This document shows, one piece after another, positions 36,450 to 44,702 of a stretch of DNA of 64,000 nt. This stretch comes from an uncultured Sphingomonas sp. (lineage in GTDB: Bacteria; Pseudomonadota; Alphaproteobacteria; Sphingomonadales; Sphingomonadaceae): contig CAJYOI010000017.1 of the NCBI GenBank assembly GCA_913776045.1, forward strand, positions 27,128 through 91,127, given 5' to 3'. The notes under the pieces were generated by a model. It ran no database searches. It saw only the letters and a list, made by a program, of their open reading frames with translations, and had not been told where the DNA came from. A program made the translations under genes and the position numbers. Position 1 is the first letter of the stretch. Every line of letters begins with the position of its first letter.

Positions 36450-37609
36450 GAGAGTCTTCCTTCGAGGGCGGTGATCTGGGATTCGGAATAGCCGAGCGCG
36501 GCAAGAACGGTGCGGGTGTCGGCGCCGGGCGCGGAGGCGGCGTGGGCGGGGGCGGTGTCCCCCAGCCGCACGGGGCTGCCGATCTGGCGGGCGGTGCCTC
36601 CGCCGGGCAAGGCGACGTCGATCGCCATGCCGCGTGCGACGTTGTGCGGATCGTCGAGCGCCTCGGCGATCGTCAGGACCGGCGCATATTGCGTGCCGGC
36701 GCGCTCGAAGATGCCGAGCCATTCGTCGCGTGGCCGGGTCGCGATCCGCTCGGCGATGCGCGCCTTCATCTCGGCCCAACCGGCGCGGTCCATCTGGCGG
36801 TCGGCCAGCTCGGGCAGGCTGATCGCCTCGACAAACAGCCGCCAATAGCGCGGCTCCATGTCGGTGGTCACGACGTACAGGCCATCGGCGGTCCGCCAGA
36901 TGCCGCTGTCGGCGCGGTGCATGCCCTTGGGCGGAGCCTCCGACAGATCGACATTGCGTGAGACGACGTTGGCGATCAGCGGCAGCGAGGCGTCGGACAT
37001 CGCGATATCGACGTGCTGACCCTGCCCGGATGTCGTGCGGGCGAGCAGCGCGGCGAGGATGCCGATGACGGCATTCGACCCGCTCAGCAGATCGGCGACG
37101 GGAACGCCGGGGAAGGCGGGACGCTCGGGGTCCTCGCCCATCCGCGACAGCGCGCCCGCGATCGCCAGCGCCACGGGGTCATGCCCGGGGCGGCGCGCAT
37201 AGGGCCCGGTCTGGCCGCACAGCGTGACCGAACAATAGACCAGCCGCGGGTTGAGCGCCGCCATCTCGGGCCAGCCATAGCCCATGTCGGCCATCACGCC
37301 GGGGCGGTAATCCTCGACCAGCATGTCGGCATCGGCGATCAGCCGGTGGATCGCCCCGCGGCCGTCCGCGCTGCCTGGGTCGATCAGCACGCTCTTCTTG
37401 CCGCGTGCGAAGACGTCGCGGGCGCGCAGCCGGGCGTTCTCATCCTCCGACAATTTGTCCCAGCCGAAGACCTTGCGCTGCTTGGCCAGTTCGCGCGGGT
37501 TCTCGATGCGGATCACCTCGGCGCCCAGTTCGGCTAGCAGCCAGGTGCAATAGGGGCCGGGCAGGAATTTGCTGAAATCGACCACGGTCAGCCCGTGAAG
37601 TGCGTTCAT
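36446..37609 (-). CDS. CaiB/BaiF CoA-transferase family protein 2
   Basis: 387-aa class III CoA-transferase. The ATG at 37609 overlaps the preceding stop (ATGA), and the open frame beyond it has no homology. Motifs are DFSKFLPGPYCTWLLAELGAEVIRIE, DMLVEDYRPGVMADMG and RRPGHDPVALAIAGAL with the catalytic Asp retained. It is overlapped by the next CaiB gene by 4 bases. Substrate unknown; alpha-methylacyl-CoA racemase activity is an alternative for this superfamily. Confidence 0.92.
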   Translation of the reverse strand: MNALHGLTVVDFSKFLPGPYCTWLLAELGAEVIRIENPRELAKQRKVFGWDKLSEDENARLRARDVFARGKKSVLIDPGSADGRGAIHRLIADADMLVEDYRPGVMADMGYGWPEMAALNPRLVYCSVTLCGQTGPYARRPGHDPVALAIAGALSRMGEDPERPAFPGVPVADLLSGSNAVIGILAALLARTTSGQGQHVDIAMSDASLPLIANVVSRNVDLSEAPPKGMHRADSGIWRTADGLYVVTTDMEPRYWRLFVEAISLPELADRQMDRAGWAEMKARIAERIATRPRDEWLGIFERAGTQYAPVLTIAEALDDPHNVARGMAIDVALPGGGTARQIGSPVRLGDTAPAHAASAPGADTRTVLAALGYSESQITALEGRLS

Positions 37610-38583
37610 GCCGCATCCCCCAGCGACGACACCCACAAGGGCCCCGGCAGCGTCACGCCGTCGACATCGCGCCACAACCCGCGCGCGTGCAGATGTTCGC
37701 TGGCCAGCGCATCCTCCGGCGTGTCGATCCACGACAGGCCCAGGCCGTTTTCGGTCGACAGGCGGCCGAGCTCGGCGCGGGTGTGGCGCAGGAAGAACGC
37801 CTCGACGATCGCTTCCCAGTCCAGCAGCGTCTCGCGTGGCAGGTCGGCGACGAGCATCGCGTCCCAATCGACCGCGCCCAGCTGCCCCGCGCCGTCGCCC
37901 AGCACCGACACCATCCCGCGCATCATCGGCGGGTTGTCGACCAATGCCCAGGTCACCCAACCATCCGCACAGGGCCAGATCTGGCGGACACCCGATTTGC
38001 CCCGGACCAGCAGATTGCCGGTCCGCCCGCCGACCCGCCCCGTCCAGCCATAGGTCAGCGGCTCGCGGTAGTTGGCGAGCACCGCCGCCTGATAGGCCGA
38101 GACCTCGACCAGCTGTCCGCGTAGCGTCGCTGCACGGGCATGCAGCGCAGTCAGCGCGCCGATCACCGCCTGGATGCCGGCCAGCGCATAGGCCTGCCGC
38201 CCCGGCAGGGTCAGCGGTGCGCGGTCGGGGTCGCCGACGATGGTCATCAGCCCCGATCGCGCCATCAGCGTCAGGTCGGTCTCGGGCCGATCGTCGTTCG
38301 GCCCACCGGGCAGAAAGGGGGCGACGACCACGTCGATCAGCGCCGGATTTGCCGCGGCGAGTGCGGCATGGTCGCGGCCGGGGTTGCGGAACAGGATGTC
38401 AGCGCGGGCGAGCAAGGCGTCGGCCTCGTCCGCCGAGACCTGTCGGCTGCCGTGGGTCCAGGCGCGCGCGCCCGGCGTCGGGCGGACTACATCGGCACCG
38501 AGTTCGGCGAGCATTCGCCCAGCCATCTCGCCAAGACCCGTCGTCAGGTCGACGACGATCAGGTGCGACAACATGCCGGTCAT
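37606..38583 (-). CDS. Short divergent CaiB/BaiF family protein 3
   Basis: 325 aa against roughly 390-410 for normal members. The N-terminal Rossmann part is compressed (DLTTGLGEMAGRMLAELGADVV, then ADILFRNPG) and the segment that normally carries the NRNK-type CoA-binding region is missing. The ETDLTLMARSGLM region retains an Asp and the rest aligns (QAYALAGIQAVIGALTALHARAA). It may be a non-catalytic or heteromeric partner of a neighbouring paralogue. It overlaps both neighbours by 4 bases. Confidence 0.82.
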   Translation of the reverse strand: MTGMLSHLIVVDLTTGLGEMAGRMLAELGADVVRPTPGARAWTHGSRQVSADEADALLARADILFRNPGRDHAALAAANPALIDVVVAPFLPGGPNDDRPETDLTLMARSGLMTIVGDPDRAPLTLPGRQAYALAGIQAVIGALTALHARAATLRGQLVEVSAYQAAVLANYREPLTYGWTGRVGGRTGNLLVRGKSGVRQIWPCADGWVTWALVDNPPMMRGMVSVLGDGAGQLGAVDWDAMLVADLPRETLLDWEAIVEAFFLRHTRAELGRLSTENGLGLSWIDTPEDALASEHLHARGLWRDVDGVTLPGPLWVSSLGDAA

Positions 38584-39770
38584 GCCAGCGCTCCCGTCTC
38601 GACAAGCTCGCGAACGCGGTCGGCGTCCATGCCGAGCAGGTCGACGAACACGGCATGATTATGCTCGCCCAGATTGGGCGGCGGGCCGACCGCGATCATG
38701 CTTTCGGAAAACCGCAGCGGCGGTGCCGGCATGTCGCAGGCGCCAAGCTTCGAATGAACGATCGGCTGGAAGTGGCCGCGCTCGATCAGTTCGGGGTCGG
38801 TGAAGACATCGCGTCCGTCCGCGACCGGCTCGGCCGGGATGCCGGCGGCGGACAGGCGGTCGGCCAGCACATGCTTGTCCTGCCCGCGCGTCCATGCCGA
38901 CAGCGCGGCATCCAGCGCGTCCTCCGCGCCCTTGCGTCCGGCGAGCGTCGAGAAGCGGGGATCGTCGATCGCCGCCAGTTCGGCCAGCCGCGCCCAGTCG
39001 GCATCGTCGCGCACCGCGATCGCCACCCATTGTTCATGCCCGCGTGCCGGAAAGGCCCCGTGCGGCGCCATCCCTGCGTCGCGGTTGCCGGGCTTCTCCG
39101 ACCGGCCGGCCTGACGCTCGGCGAAGACATCGGCCATGACATGGACCAGCGGCTCGACCTGGCTGATGTCGATATGCTGACCCTCACCTGTCCGGCGGCG
39201 ATGCTCGAGCGCCGCGAGCATCGCGACGGTCGCGAACATCGGCGCGACGACGTCGCCGTACGCGAACGGCGGCATGTGCGGCCCTCGATCCTCCCAGCCC
39301 GACAGCGCTGCCATTCCCGACAGCGCGCCCGCCGAATTGCCATAGCCGCGCATCGTCCCCAGCGGGCCGCTGCGTCCCGCGACGCTGACGCTTACCTGGA
39401 TGATATCGAGGTTGATCGCCCGCAGCGTGTCGAACGACAGGCCGATGCGATCCATATAGCCGTGGCTGAAATTCTCGACGACGATGTCGGCCCAGCCGAC
39501 TAGCCGCTTGGCGACCTCCACCCCGCGCGGATCACTCAGGTTGATCGTCACCGCCTGCTTGCTGGTGTTGGTGATCGCGAAGAAAGTCGACGCATCGGGA
39601 TCGCGCTTGCCGCCGGCGAACGGCGGGCTCAGCCGGCCGAGGTCCAGCCGCTTGCGCGATTCGATCTTGATGACGGTCGCGCCCAGATCGGCAAGGTCCT
39701 TCGTCGCGCGCGGACCCGCACCGACCCAGGAGAAATCGGCGACCGTCACGCCGGCGAGCGGAGCGCTCAT
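38580..39770 (-). CDS. CaiB/BaiF CoA-transferase family protein 4, lacking the usual Asp
   Basis: 396 aa from the ATG at 39770, chosen because GAAGGAGGA precedes it. Motifs are DFSWVGAGPRATKDLADLGATVIKIE and DIVVENFSHGYMDRIG. The catalytic-Asp position reads MRGYGNSAGALSGM, so the Asp is replaced. Some natural subfamilies have G-Y-G in place of the Asp segment, so a different chemistry or a structural role is possible. It overlaps the DctP and third CaiB genes by 4 bases. Confidence 0.9.
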   Translation of the reverse strand: MSAPLAGVTVADFSWVGAGPRATKDLADLGATVIKIESRKRLDLGRLSPPFAGGKRDPDASTFFAITNTSKQAVTINLSDPRGVEVAKRLVGWADIVVENFSHGYMDRIGLSFDTLRAINLDIIQVSVSVAGRSGPLGTMRGYGNSAGALSGMAALSGWEDRGPHMPPFAYGDVVAPMFATVAMLAALEHRRRTGEGQHIDISQVEPLVHVMADVFAERQAGRSEKPGNRDAGMAPHGAFPARGHEQWVAIAVRDDADWARLAELAAIDDPRFSTLAGRKGAEDALDAALSAWTRGQDKHVLADRLSAAGIPAEPVADGRDVFTDPELIERGHFQPIVHSKLGACDMPAPPLRFSESMIAVGPPPNLGEHNHAVFVDLLGMDADRVRELVETGALA

Positions 39771-40804
39771 CGCGCGTCCTCCTTCGAACATTGGATGGGA
39801 CCGGCCGCGATCAGGCGCTGCGCGGCGTCGTAGATCGGCAGCGCATCGATGCCGACGGATCGCAGACGCACGGCCTGCGCGCGTGCATCCGTGTTGTAGA
39901 GCGCATCAAACGCGCGCTGTTCGCGTGCGGGCAGAGCGTAGAAGCGGATGCCCTCGCGCCGGCCATAGTCGATGCCGGCCGCCTCCGCCTTCAGCAGCTG
40001 CGTGTTGAGCGCACCCTCCCACACCGGCTTGCCCGCGGTCAGCACGGCCTGCAGGTCGGCGGGCAGGCGACGCCAGGCGCGGTCGGACATCGCGCGAGCC
40101 GGATAGGCGCCGCGGCTGAAGCGCAGCGCAGTGAAGTGCCGCGCGACTTCGGCGAAATGCAGGCTGCGGATGGTGTCCGCGGGTGCGACGACGCCGTCGA
40201 TCACGCCCTTGGCCAGCGCGGAATAGACTTCGCCCATCGGCATGTTCACCGGATCGGCGCCCAGCTGCTTTAGCATGTCGATCGCATCGCTCTGCGCACG
40301 CAGCCGCAGTCCCCGCAGGTCGGCGAGCGTGCGCACCGGGCGGGTGCGCGTCAGAATGCCGGGAAAATTGCCGCCTTGGACCGCGAGCACGTGCAGCCCT
40401 TCGGTCTCGTGATCGAACTGCGGGAAGCGCGCGGCCAGGCAGTCATAAACCGCGACCTGATCGGGAATGTCGCGCACCCCGCCATAGAAGGCCGCCTGAC
40501 CGCGCAGCAGATGCGCGCCGCCGCGCGAATAGATGGGGGTGATCAGCCCGATGTCGGCGATGCCGTGGCGGATCTCCTCCATGCTCATGTCCGACGACAG
40601 CAGCGCGCCCGACCAATAGGGCTTGAACGCGATCCGCCCGCCGCTCTTCGCGGTGACCCACCGCATCCATTCCTGGTCCGCCAGCCCGAACGGATGGCTC
40701 GGCGGATAGGGGCTGGCATAGGTCAGCACATAGTCGGCGGTCGGCGTCGGCGCGGCGGAGCAGCTTGCCACCAGCAAGGCGGCCAGGATCGGTAGGATGC
40801 GCAT
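39767..40804 (-). CDS. TRAP transporter solute-binding lipoprotein (DctP type)
   Basis: Periplasmic receptor of a TRAP transporter, 345 aa. The start at 40804 gives a lipoprotein signal (MRILPILAALLVASCSAAP). Family motifs are GGRIAFKPYWSGALLSSDMSMEEI, LADLRGLRLRAQS and LGADPVNMPMGEVYSALAKGVIDG. The Arg in RGLRLRAQ that pairs with carboxylates in most TRAP receptors is present, so the ligand is probably an organic acid. Overlaps the permease gene by 1 base. Confidence 0.92.
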   Translation of the reverse strand: MRILPILAALLVASCSAAPTPTADYVLTYASPYPPSHPFGLADQEWMRWVTAKSGGRIAFKPYWSGALLSSDMSMEEIRHGIADIGLITPIYSRGGAHLLRGQAAFYGGVRDIPDQVAVYDCLAARFPQFDHETEGLHVLAVQGGNFPGILTRTRPVRTLADLRGLRLRAQSDAIDMLKQLGADPVNMPMGEVYSALAKGVIDGVVAPADTIRSLHFAEVARHFTALRFSRGAYPARAMSDRAWRRLPADLQAVLTAGKPVWEGALNTQLLKAEAAGIDYGRREGIRFYALPAREQRAFDALYNTDARAQAVRLRSVGIDALPIYDAAQRLIAAGPIQCSKEDAR

Positions 40805-42108
40805 CAGCCGGCCGTCACGCTGGGAAGCCACAGCGTGACCAACGGAAAGGCGATCAGCATGGCGAGGTGGACGAAATCGGCGACCAGGAACGGCACGATA
40901 CCGCGGAAGATGGCGCCGAGCGGAATATCCTTCCCGATCGCCTGGATGACATAGACGTTCAGCCCGAGCGGCGGATGGACGAAGCCGATCTCCATCGTGC
41001 GGACCAGGAAGATGCCGAACCAGATCGGACTGTAGCCGAGCTCGATCGCGATCGGCAGGAAGATGGGCGTCGTCAGCAGCATCAGCGCAAGCCCGTCGAG
41101 GAAAGAGCCGAGCACGAGCAGCAGCACGGCCATCGCGATGATCGCGACCGTGGGGCTCGCGTGCAGGTTGCGCACCGTCTGCGACATCAGGTCGGCGATG
41201 CCGGTCACGCTGATGAAGGTCGCGAACAGAATCGCACCGAAGATGATCAGGTAGATCATGCCCGTGGTAGACAGCGTCTTGGCAAAGGCCTCGCCGATCG
41301 CCGCGCGATTGAAAGCGCCGCGGACCGCGCACAGCAGAAAGGCTGCGACGACCCCGACCGAAGCGGCTTCGGTCGGGGTGAACCAGCCGATCATCAGCCC
41401 GCCGATGACGAAGGTGACCAGTAGGATGATGTCGGCGATCCCCAGGAGGCCCCGCATGCGGTACGCCCAGGGCACACGCGCCGACGGCGGGCCGAGATCC
41501 GGGCGCAGCGCGCACAGCACGGCAATGGCGATCATGTAGAACAGCGCCTGGCTGAAACCCGGCACGACCGCCGCGACGAACAGCTTGCCGATCGACTGTT
41601 CGGCGATGATGCCGAAAACGATCAGCGCCCCCGACGGCGGGATCAGCGCCCCCAGCGTCCCGCCGGCCGCCAGCGCGCCCGCGGCAAAGCCGGGATTGTA
41701 GCCGGCACGCCGCATCTCCGGCAGCGCGGCCGAACCGACCGTCGCCACCGTCGCCAGGCTGGACCCGCTGATCGCGCCGAACCCGGCACAGCCCGCGATC
41801 GACGCCAGCCCCAGCCCGCCGCGGCGATGCCCGACGAAGCGCGCCGCCACATCGAAGAAATCCCGGCTTGCACCCGCCGCGAAACACAGATGCGCCATCA
41901 GCAGAAACAGCGGCAGTACACCCAGTTCGTACTTCGTCGCGACCTCGAACACGACGACGCCCGCCTTCGCCAGCGCCGCTTCTGGCGAGATCATGACCGC
42001 GATGCCGACGATACCGGTCAGCGCCAGGCTGACGCCGATCGGCACGCCCAGCGTCAGCAGGACGAGCAGCCCGAGGATGCCGATCAGGCCGACCAGCTCA
42101 GGCGTCAT
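40804..42108 (-). CDS. TRAP transporter large permease (DctM type)
   Basis: Sodium-coupled inner-membrane permease, 434 aa with about twelve membrane segments. The ATG at 42108 (MTPELVGLIG) is preferred to an upstream TTG. Typical motifs are LTLGVPIGVSLALTG, SGSSLATVATVGSAALPEM, GGTLGALIPPSGALIVFG and HPPLGLNVYVIQAI. It overlaps DctQ by 11 bases and DctP by 1. Confidence 0.93.
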   Translation of the reverse strand: MTPELVGLIGILGLLVLLTLGVPIGVSLALTGIVGIAVMISPEAALAKAGVVVFEVATKYELGVLPLFLLMAHLCFAAGASRDFFDVAARFVGHRRGGLGLASIAGCAGFGAISGSSLATVATVGSAALPEMRRAGYNPGFAAGALAAGGTLGALIPPSGALIVFGIIAEQSIGKLFVAAVVPGFSQALFYMIAIAVLCALRPDLGPPSARVPWAYRMRGLLGIADIILLVTFVIGGLMIGWFTPTEAASVGVVAAFLLCAVRGAFNRAAIGEAFAKTLSTTGMIYLIIFGAILFATFISVTGIADLMSQTVRNLHASPTVAIIAMAVLLLVLGSFLDGLALMLLTTPIFLPIAIELGYSPIWFGIFLVRTMEIGFVHPPLGLNVYVIQAIGKDIPLGAIFRGIVPFLVADFVHLAMLIAFPLVTLWLPSVTAG

Positions 42109-42619
42109 GCGACGCCCCAATCACGGCGTGCCGAACGAAGATGCCGGCCACCAGCAGCAATCCGACGACCATCAGCAATCGCAGCCAGCGTAAGGGAACG
42201 TGCAGCAGTTCCGACCGCTCAAAGCCGCCCCACAGGTCGACCAGCAGCAAGATCGACCCCGCCGCCAGCAATCCAACGGTGATCGCCGCCAGCACATCGG
42301 CCAGGGTGGCAAGTCTTAGGCGCCAGGTCGGGCGCAGGCGTTCGGTTAGAATGTGGACCGCTGCATGGCCGCGCGCCAGCGTCACACTGACCATCGCCGA
42401 TGTCGCGATCAGGACGATGGCGGTCTGCACGATCTCGATCGCGCCCAACAGCGGAAACCCTGTGTGGCGCCCGAGAACGGCAATGCCGTCCGCCGCCATG
42501 GCCAGCAGCAGGCCGGTCGCGCCGATCGCAAAAGCGACCTTGCCCGCGGGTCCTGTCGGGCGGGCCGCAGGCGCTTCGTCACCCTGCGCCGGCGCGGCAT
42601 CGACGATTGCGTCGGACAC
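42098..42619 (-). CDS. TRAP transporter small permease (DctQ type)
   Basis: Four-helix inner-membrane subunit, 173 aa from a GTG at 42619 that follows GGGAGGGG; the open frame further upstream crosses the promoter region. Helices include VAFAIGATGLLLAMAADGIAVL and the family segment SVTLARGHAAVHILTERL. It is first in the CoA operon, so transport and CoA activation are co-expressed. Confidence 0.88.
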   Translation of the reverse strand: MSDAIVDAAPAQGDEAPAARPTGPAGKVAFAIGATGLLLAMAADGIAVLGRHTGFPLLGAIEIVQTAIVLIATSAMVSVTLARGHAAVHILTERLRPTWRLRLATLADVLAAITVGLLAAGSILLLVDLWGGFERSELLHVPLRWLRLLMVVGLLLVAGIFVRHAVIGASHDA

Positions 42620-42680
42620 GACCCCTCCCTTTTGATTGACAGCCTGCGAACCGGCCCGTCTATTACTCTTGTTAGGCAAA

Positions 42681-42708
42681 ACAGTAGATAAATTCAACAA
42701 TCTGTCAA
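42681..42708 (-). promoter_or_regulatory. Predicted promoter of the TRAP-CoA operon
   Basis: On the minus strand TTGACA (42708-42703) and TACTGT (42686-42681) are separated by 16 bases, about 60 bases before the DctQ start. TCAACAA occurs twice at 11-bp spacing (42694 and 42705) over the -35 region, so it could be where a MarR or GntR regulator binds. Confidence 0.55.
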
Positions 42709-42736
42709 CAACTTCATTTTGGTGGAAGCGGGGCGA

Positions 42737-43222
42737 GTGACGGGGCAACGGGATCACAGCAAAGCGAGCAATAGCGACGCGCCTGGACGGCTTCGGCTTG
42801 GTCGGCTGGGTGATTATGTCGGCTTTCGCATGCGTCGCGTGCAGAACCAGCTATCGGCGGGCTTCGCGGCCGCGACGACCGGCTATGGCATCCGGGCCGG
42901 CTTGTTTTCATCGCTCGCGCTGATCGAGGCCAATCCCGGCATTTCACAGCAAGAGCTGTCCAGTACGGTCGGCCTGGACAAGTCGATCACGGTCCAGATC
43001 GTCGACGACCTCGAACGCCGGGGCTGGGCGCGACGGACGCGCTCCACCGTCGACCGCCGCCGCCACTCGCTGACGATCGAGCCTTCGGGCGAGAAGGTGC
43101 TCGACGAGCTATTTACGATTATGCTCGATGTCGAGGCTGAGGTGCTTGCGCAGTTAAATGCAGAAGAGCGGCCGCTATTTGATGCCGCGCTGGATCGCAT
43201 GTACGGCGTCTTCCACCGCTAA
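42737..43222 (+). CDS. MarR-family regulator 1
   Basis: Winged-helix regulator of about 161 aa, divergent from the TRAP-CoA operon and probably its controller. Recognition core: NPGISQQELSSTVGLDKSITVQIVDDLERRGWARR, then the wing STVDRRRHSLTIEPSG. The start is uncertain: GTG at 42737 has a purine-rich AAGCGGGG upstream, but GTG at 42722 is also possible. Confidence 0.85.
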   Translation: MTGQRDHSKASNSDAPGRLRLGRLGDYVGFRMRRVQNQLSAGFAAATTGYGIRAGLFSSLALIEANPGISQQELSSTVGLDKSITVQIVDDLERRGWARRTRSTVDRRRHSLTIEPSGEKVLDELFTIMLDVEAEVLAQLNAEERPLFDAALDRMYGVFHR

Positions 43223-43316
43223 CCGGCGAACCTCGATCACATCGGACCGATAGACATGGCGTAAAATCAACTATATACTATCGTCTCTATTCAGAAGCGC
43301 CGGGCCGATAGGGTGT

Positions 43317-43811
43317 ATGGTGATGGCAGGACCGAGCCACGACGTTGGCGTCGTGAGCCAACGCATCGGCTACAATCTGCGCCGCGCCGCTGCGATCTTT
43401 TCCGCCGATTTTACGCACGCGGTCGAGGGGACCGGGATGCGGCAGATCCTCATCGGTATCCTGTCCGTTGTCGCGGCGAACCCAGGGGTCAATCAAGGTA
43501 CCGCCGGCCGCCTGCTCGGTATTAAGCCCGCGAACATGGTCGCATTCATCACCGAATTGATCAACGCCGGACTAATCGTCCGCGACATCGATCCGATTGA
43601 TCGCCGCGCCCTCACTTTGACCGTCACGCCGAGCGGCGCTGGCCTTCTCGACGAATGCACGCAGCGGCTGGATTCGCATGAGGACGAATTGCTCACCGGC
43701 TTCACGGATGTGGAGAAGGCGACCTTCCTAGACTTCCTCAACCGCGTAACCCGATGCTCGGGCGCTGTAAGACCAAATGCACCATCCGTTGGGGGAGGGG
43801 GTATAGGTTGA
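43317..43811 (+). CDS. MarR-family regulator 2, C-terminus possibly altered by an IS
   Basis: 164 aa related to MarR regulator 1. Recognition helix region: NPGVNQGTAGRLLGIKPANMVAFITEL; wing DIDPIDRRALTLTVTPSG. The last ~16 residues (from GAVRPN) are low-complexity and coincide with GGCGCTGTAAGACC at 43761, which resembles an IS6-type terminal repeat. The original C-terminus was therefore probably replaced. ATG at 43317 or 43323 may be used. Confidence 0.8.
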   Translation: MVMAGPSHDVGVVSQRIGYNLRRAAAIFSADFTHAVEGTGMRQILIGILSVVAANPGVNQGTAGRLLGIKPANMVAFITELINAGLIVRDIDPIDRRALTLTVTPSGAGLLDECTQRLDSHEDELLTGFTDVEKATFLDFLNRVTRCSGAVRPNAPSVGGGGIG

Positions 43812-43815
43812 TGCG

Positions 43816-44213
43816 GTGCCTCGCCTGCGCAAGCCAAATAGCCCGTTTCGCTACTTTAACTCGTCGCCTGAAGTGATCCGGCTTGTAGTGATGATGTAAG
43901 TTCGCTTCCGGCTGTCGCTGCGCAACGTCTAGGACCTGCTGTTCGAACGCGGCATCGACATCTGCCATGAGACGGTGCGGATGTGGCGGAACAGGTTTGG
44001 GTCGCTCTGTGCCGTCGATATCTGGCGACAGCGGGTCAGCCGGATGCGTGGCTCTCGTCATGGCAATGGCATCTCGACGAGATGTACGTGAAGCTGAACG
44101 GCGAGATGGTCTACCTTTGGCGGACGGTCGATCACAAGGGCGAAATTTTCGAGAGCTATATCTCAAAAACCCGAGACAAAGCCGCATCGAGAGAGCGGTT
44201 CGCGTTAGACTGA
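43816..44213 (+). pseudogene. IS6-family transposase, decayed
   Basis: From a GTG at 43816 the reading MPRLRKPNSPFRYFNSSPEV matches IS6-type transposases. In-frame TAA and TAG replace sense codons in VVMMYVRF and SLRNVEDLLF. The match ERGIDICHETVRMWRNRFG continues, then shifts frame near 44065 to WHLDEMYVKLNGEMVYLWR (first catalytic Asp). Homology stops at KTRDKAA, before the remaining DDE residues. Clearly dead. Confidence 0.88.
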
Positions 44214-44702
44214 CAGCACCTTCCACTTCCAAGCGCGTGCGCTCTCCGCGACGGAGCGCTATGATCCCTTCACGAATGGTCGCCGTCAGATCGCGAATTG
44301 CCGATTTACGGACGCGTGACGACACGCAGCGACGTCTCCACCCGTCGTCGAAAGGGCGGTGATCCGTGGCTTGCGACAGCAGCGTAGAGGCGTTTGCCGC
44401 GAGTCTCGATCCCGGCGGAGGCGCCAGTCGATCCCTATCTTACGAGCGAGCCAACCGCCCAAGGTCGTCGCGCAGCCGGCTTTTTCGAGTGGACGTCGCG
44501 GCTGAACGAACGTCCGTTATCGGATGGCGGTGCAGCGGGGATGAATGACCGGTTGTGAGTCAAGTTCGCCTTATGCCTCAACGTCAGTCGACCGCATGTT
44601 CGCCTTTGAGAGGCGACCATGTAATCCTGACAGGGTTAGATGACCATTGACCGAGAAAGTGCTGCGCAATAGCCATGTAGTATAACAATCGAGGGGGAGG
44701 GC
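44214..44702. other. Gene-free stretch after IS6 debris
   Basis: About 490 bases with no protein resembling a known family in any frame. It must contain the promoter of the hydrolase at 44703, whose ribosome site GGGGGAGGG ends it. No terminal repeat matching 43761 was found, so the right end of the IS6 element seems lost. Confidence 0.5.

Noticed and set aside
36450-37960. N-terminal extensions of the CaiB genes
   Set aside because: High-GC open frames run past the true starts into neighbouring genes; homology and start/stop overlaps fix the starts at 36449 and 37609.
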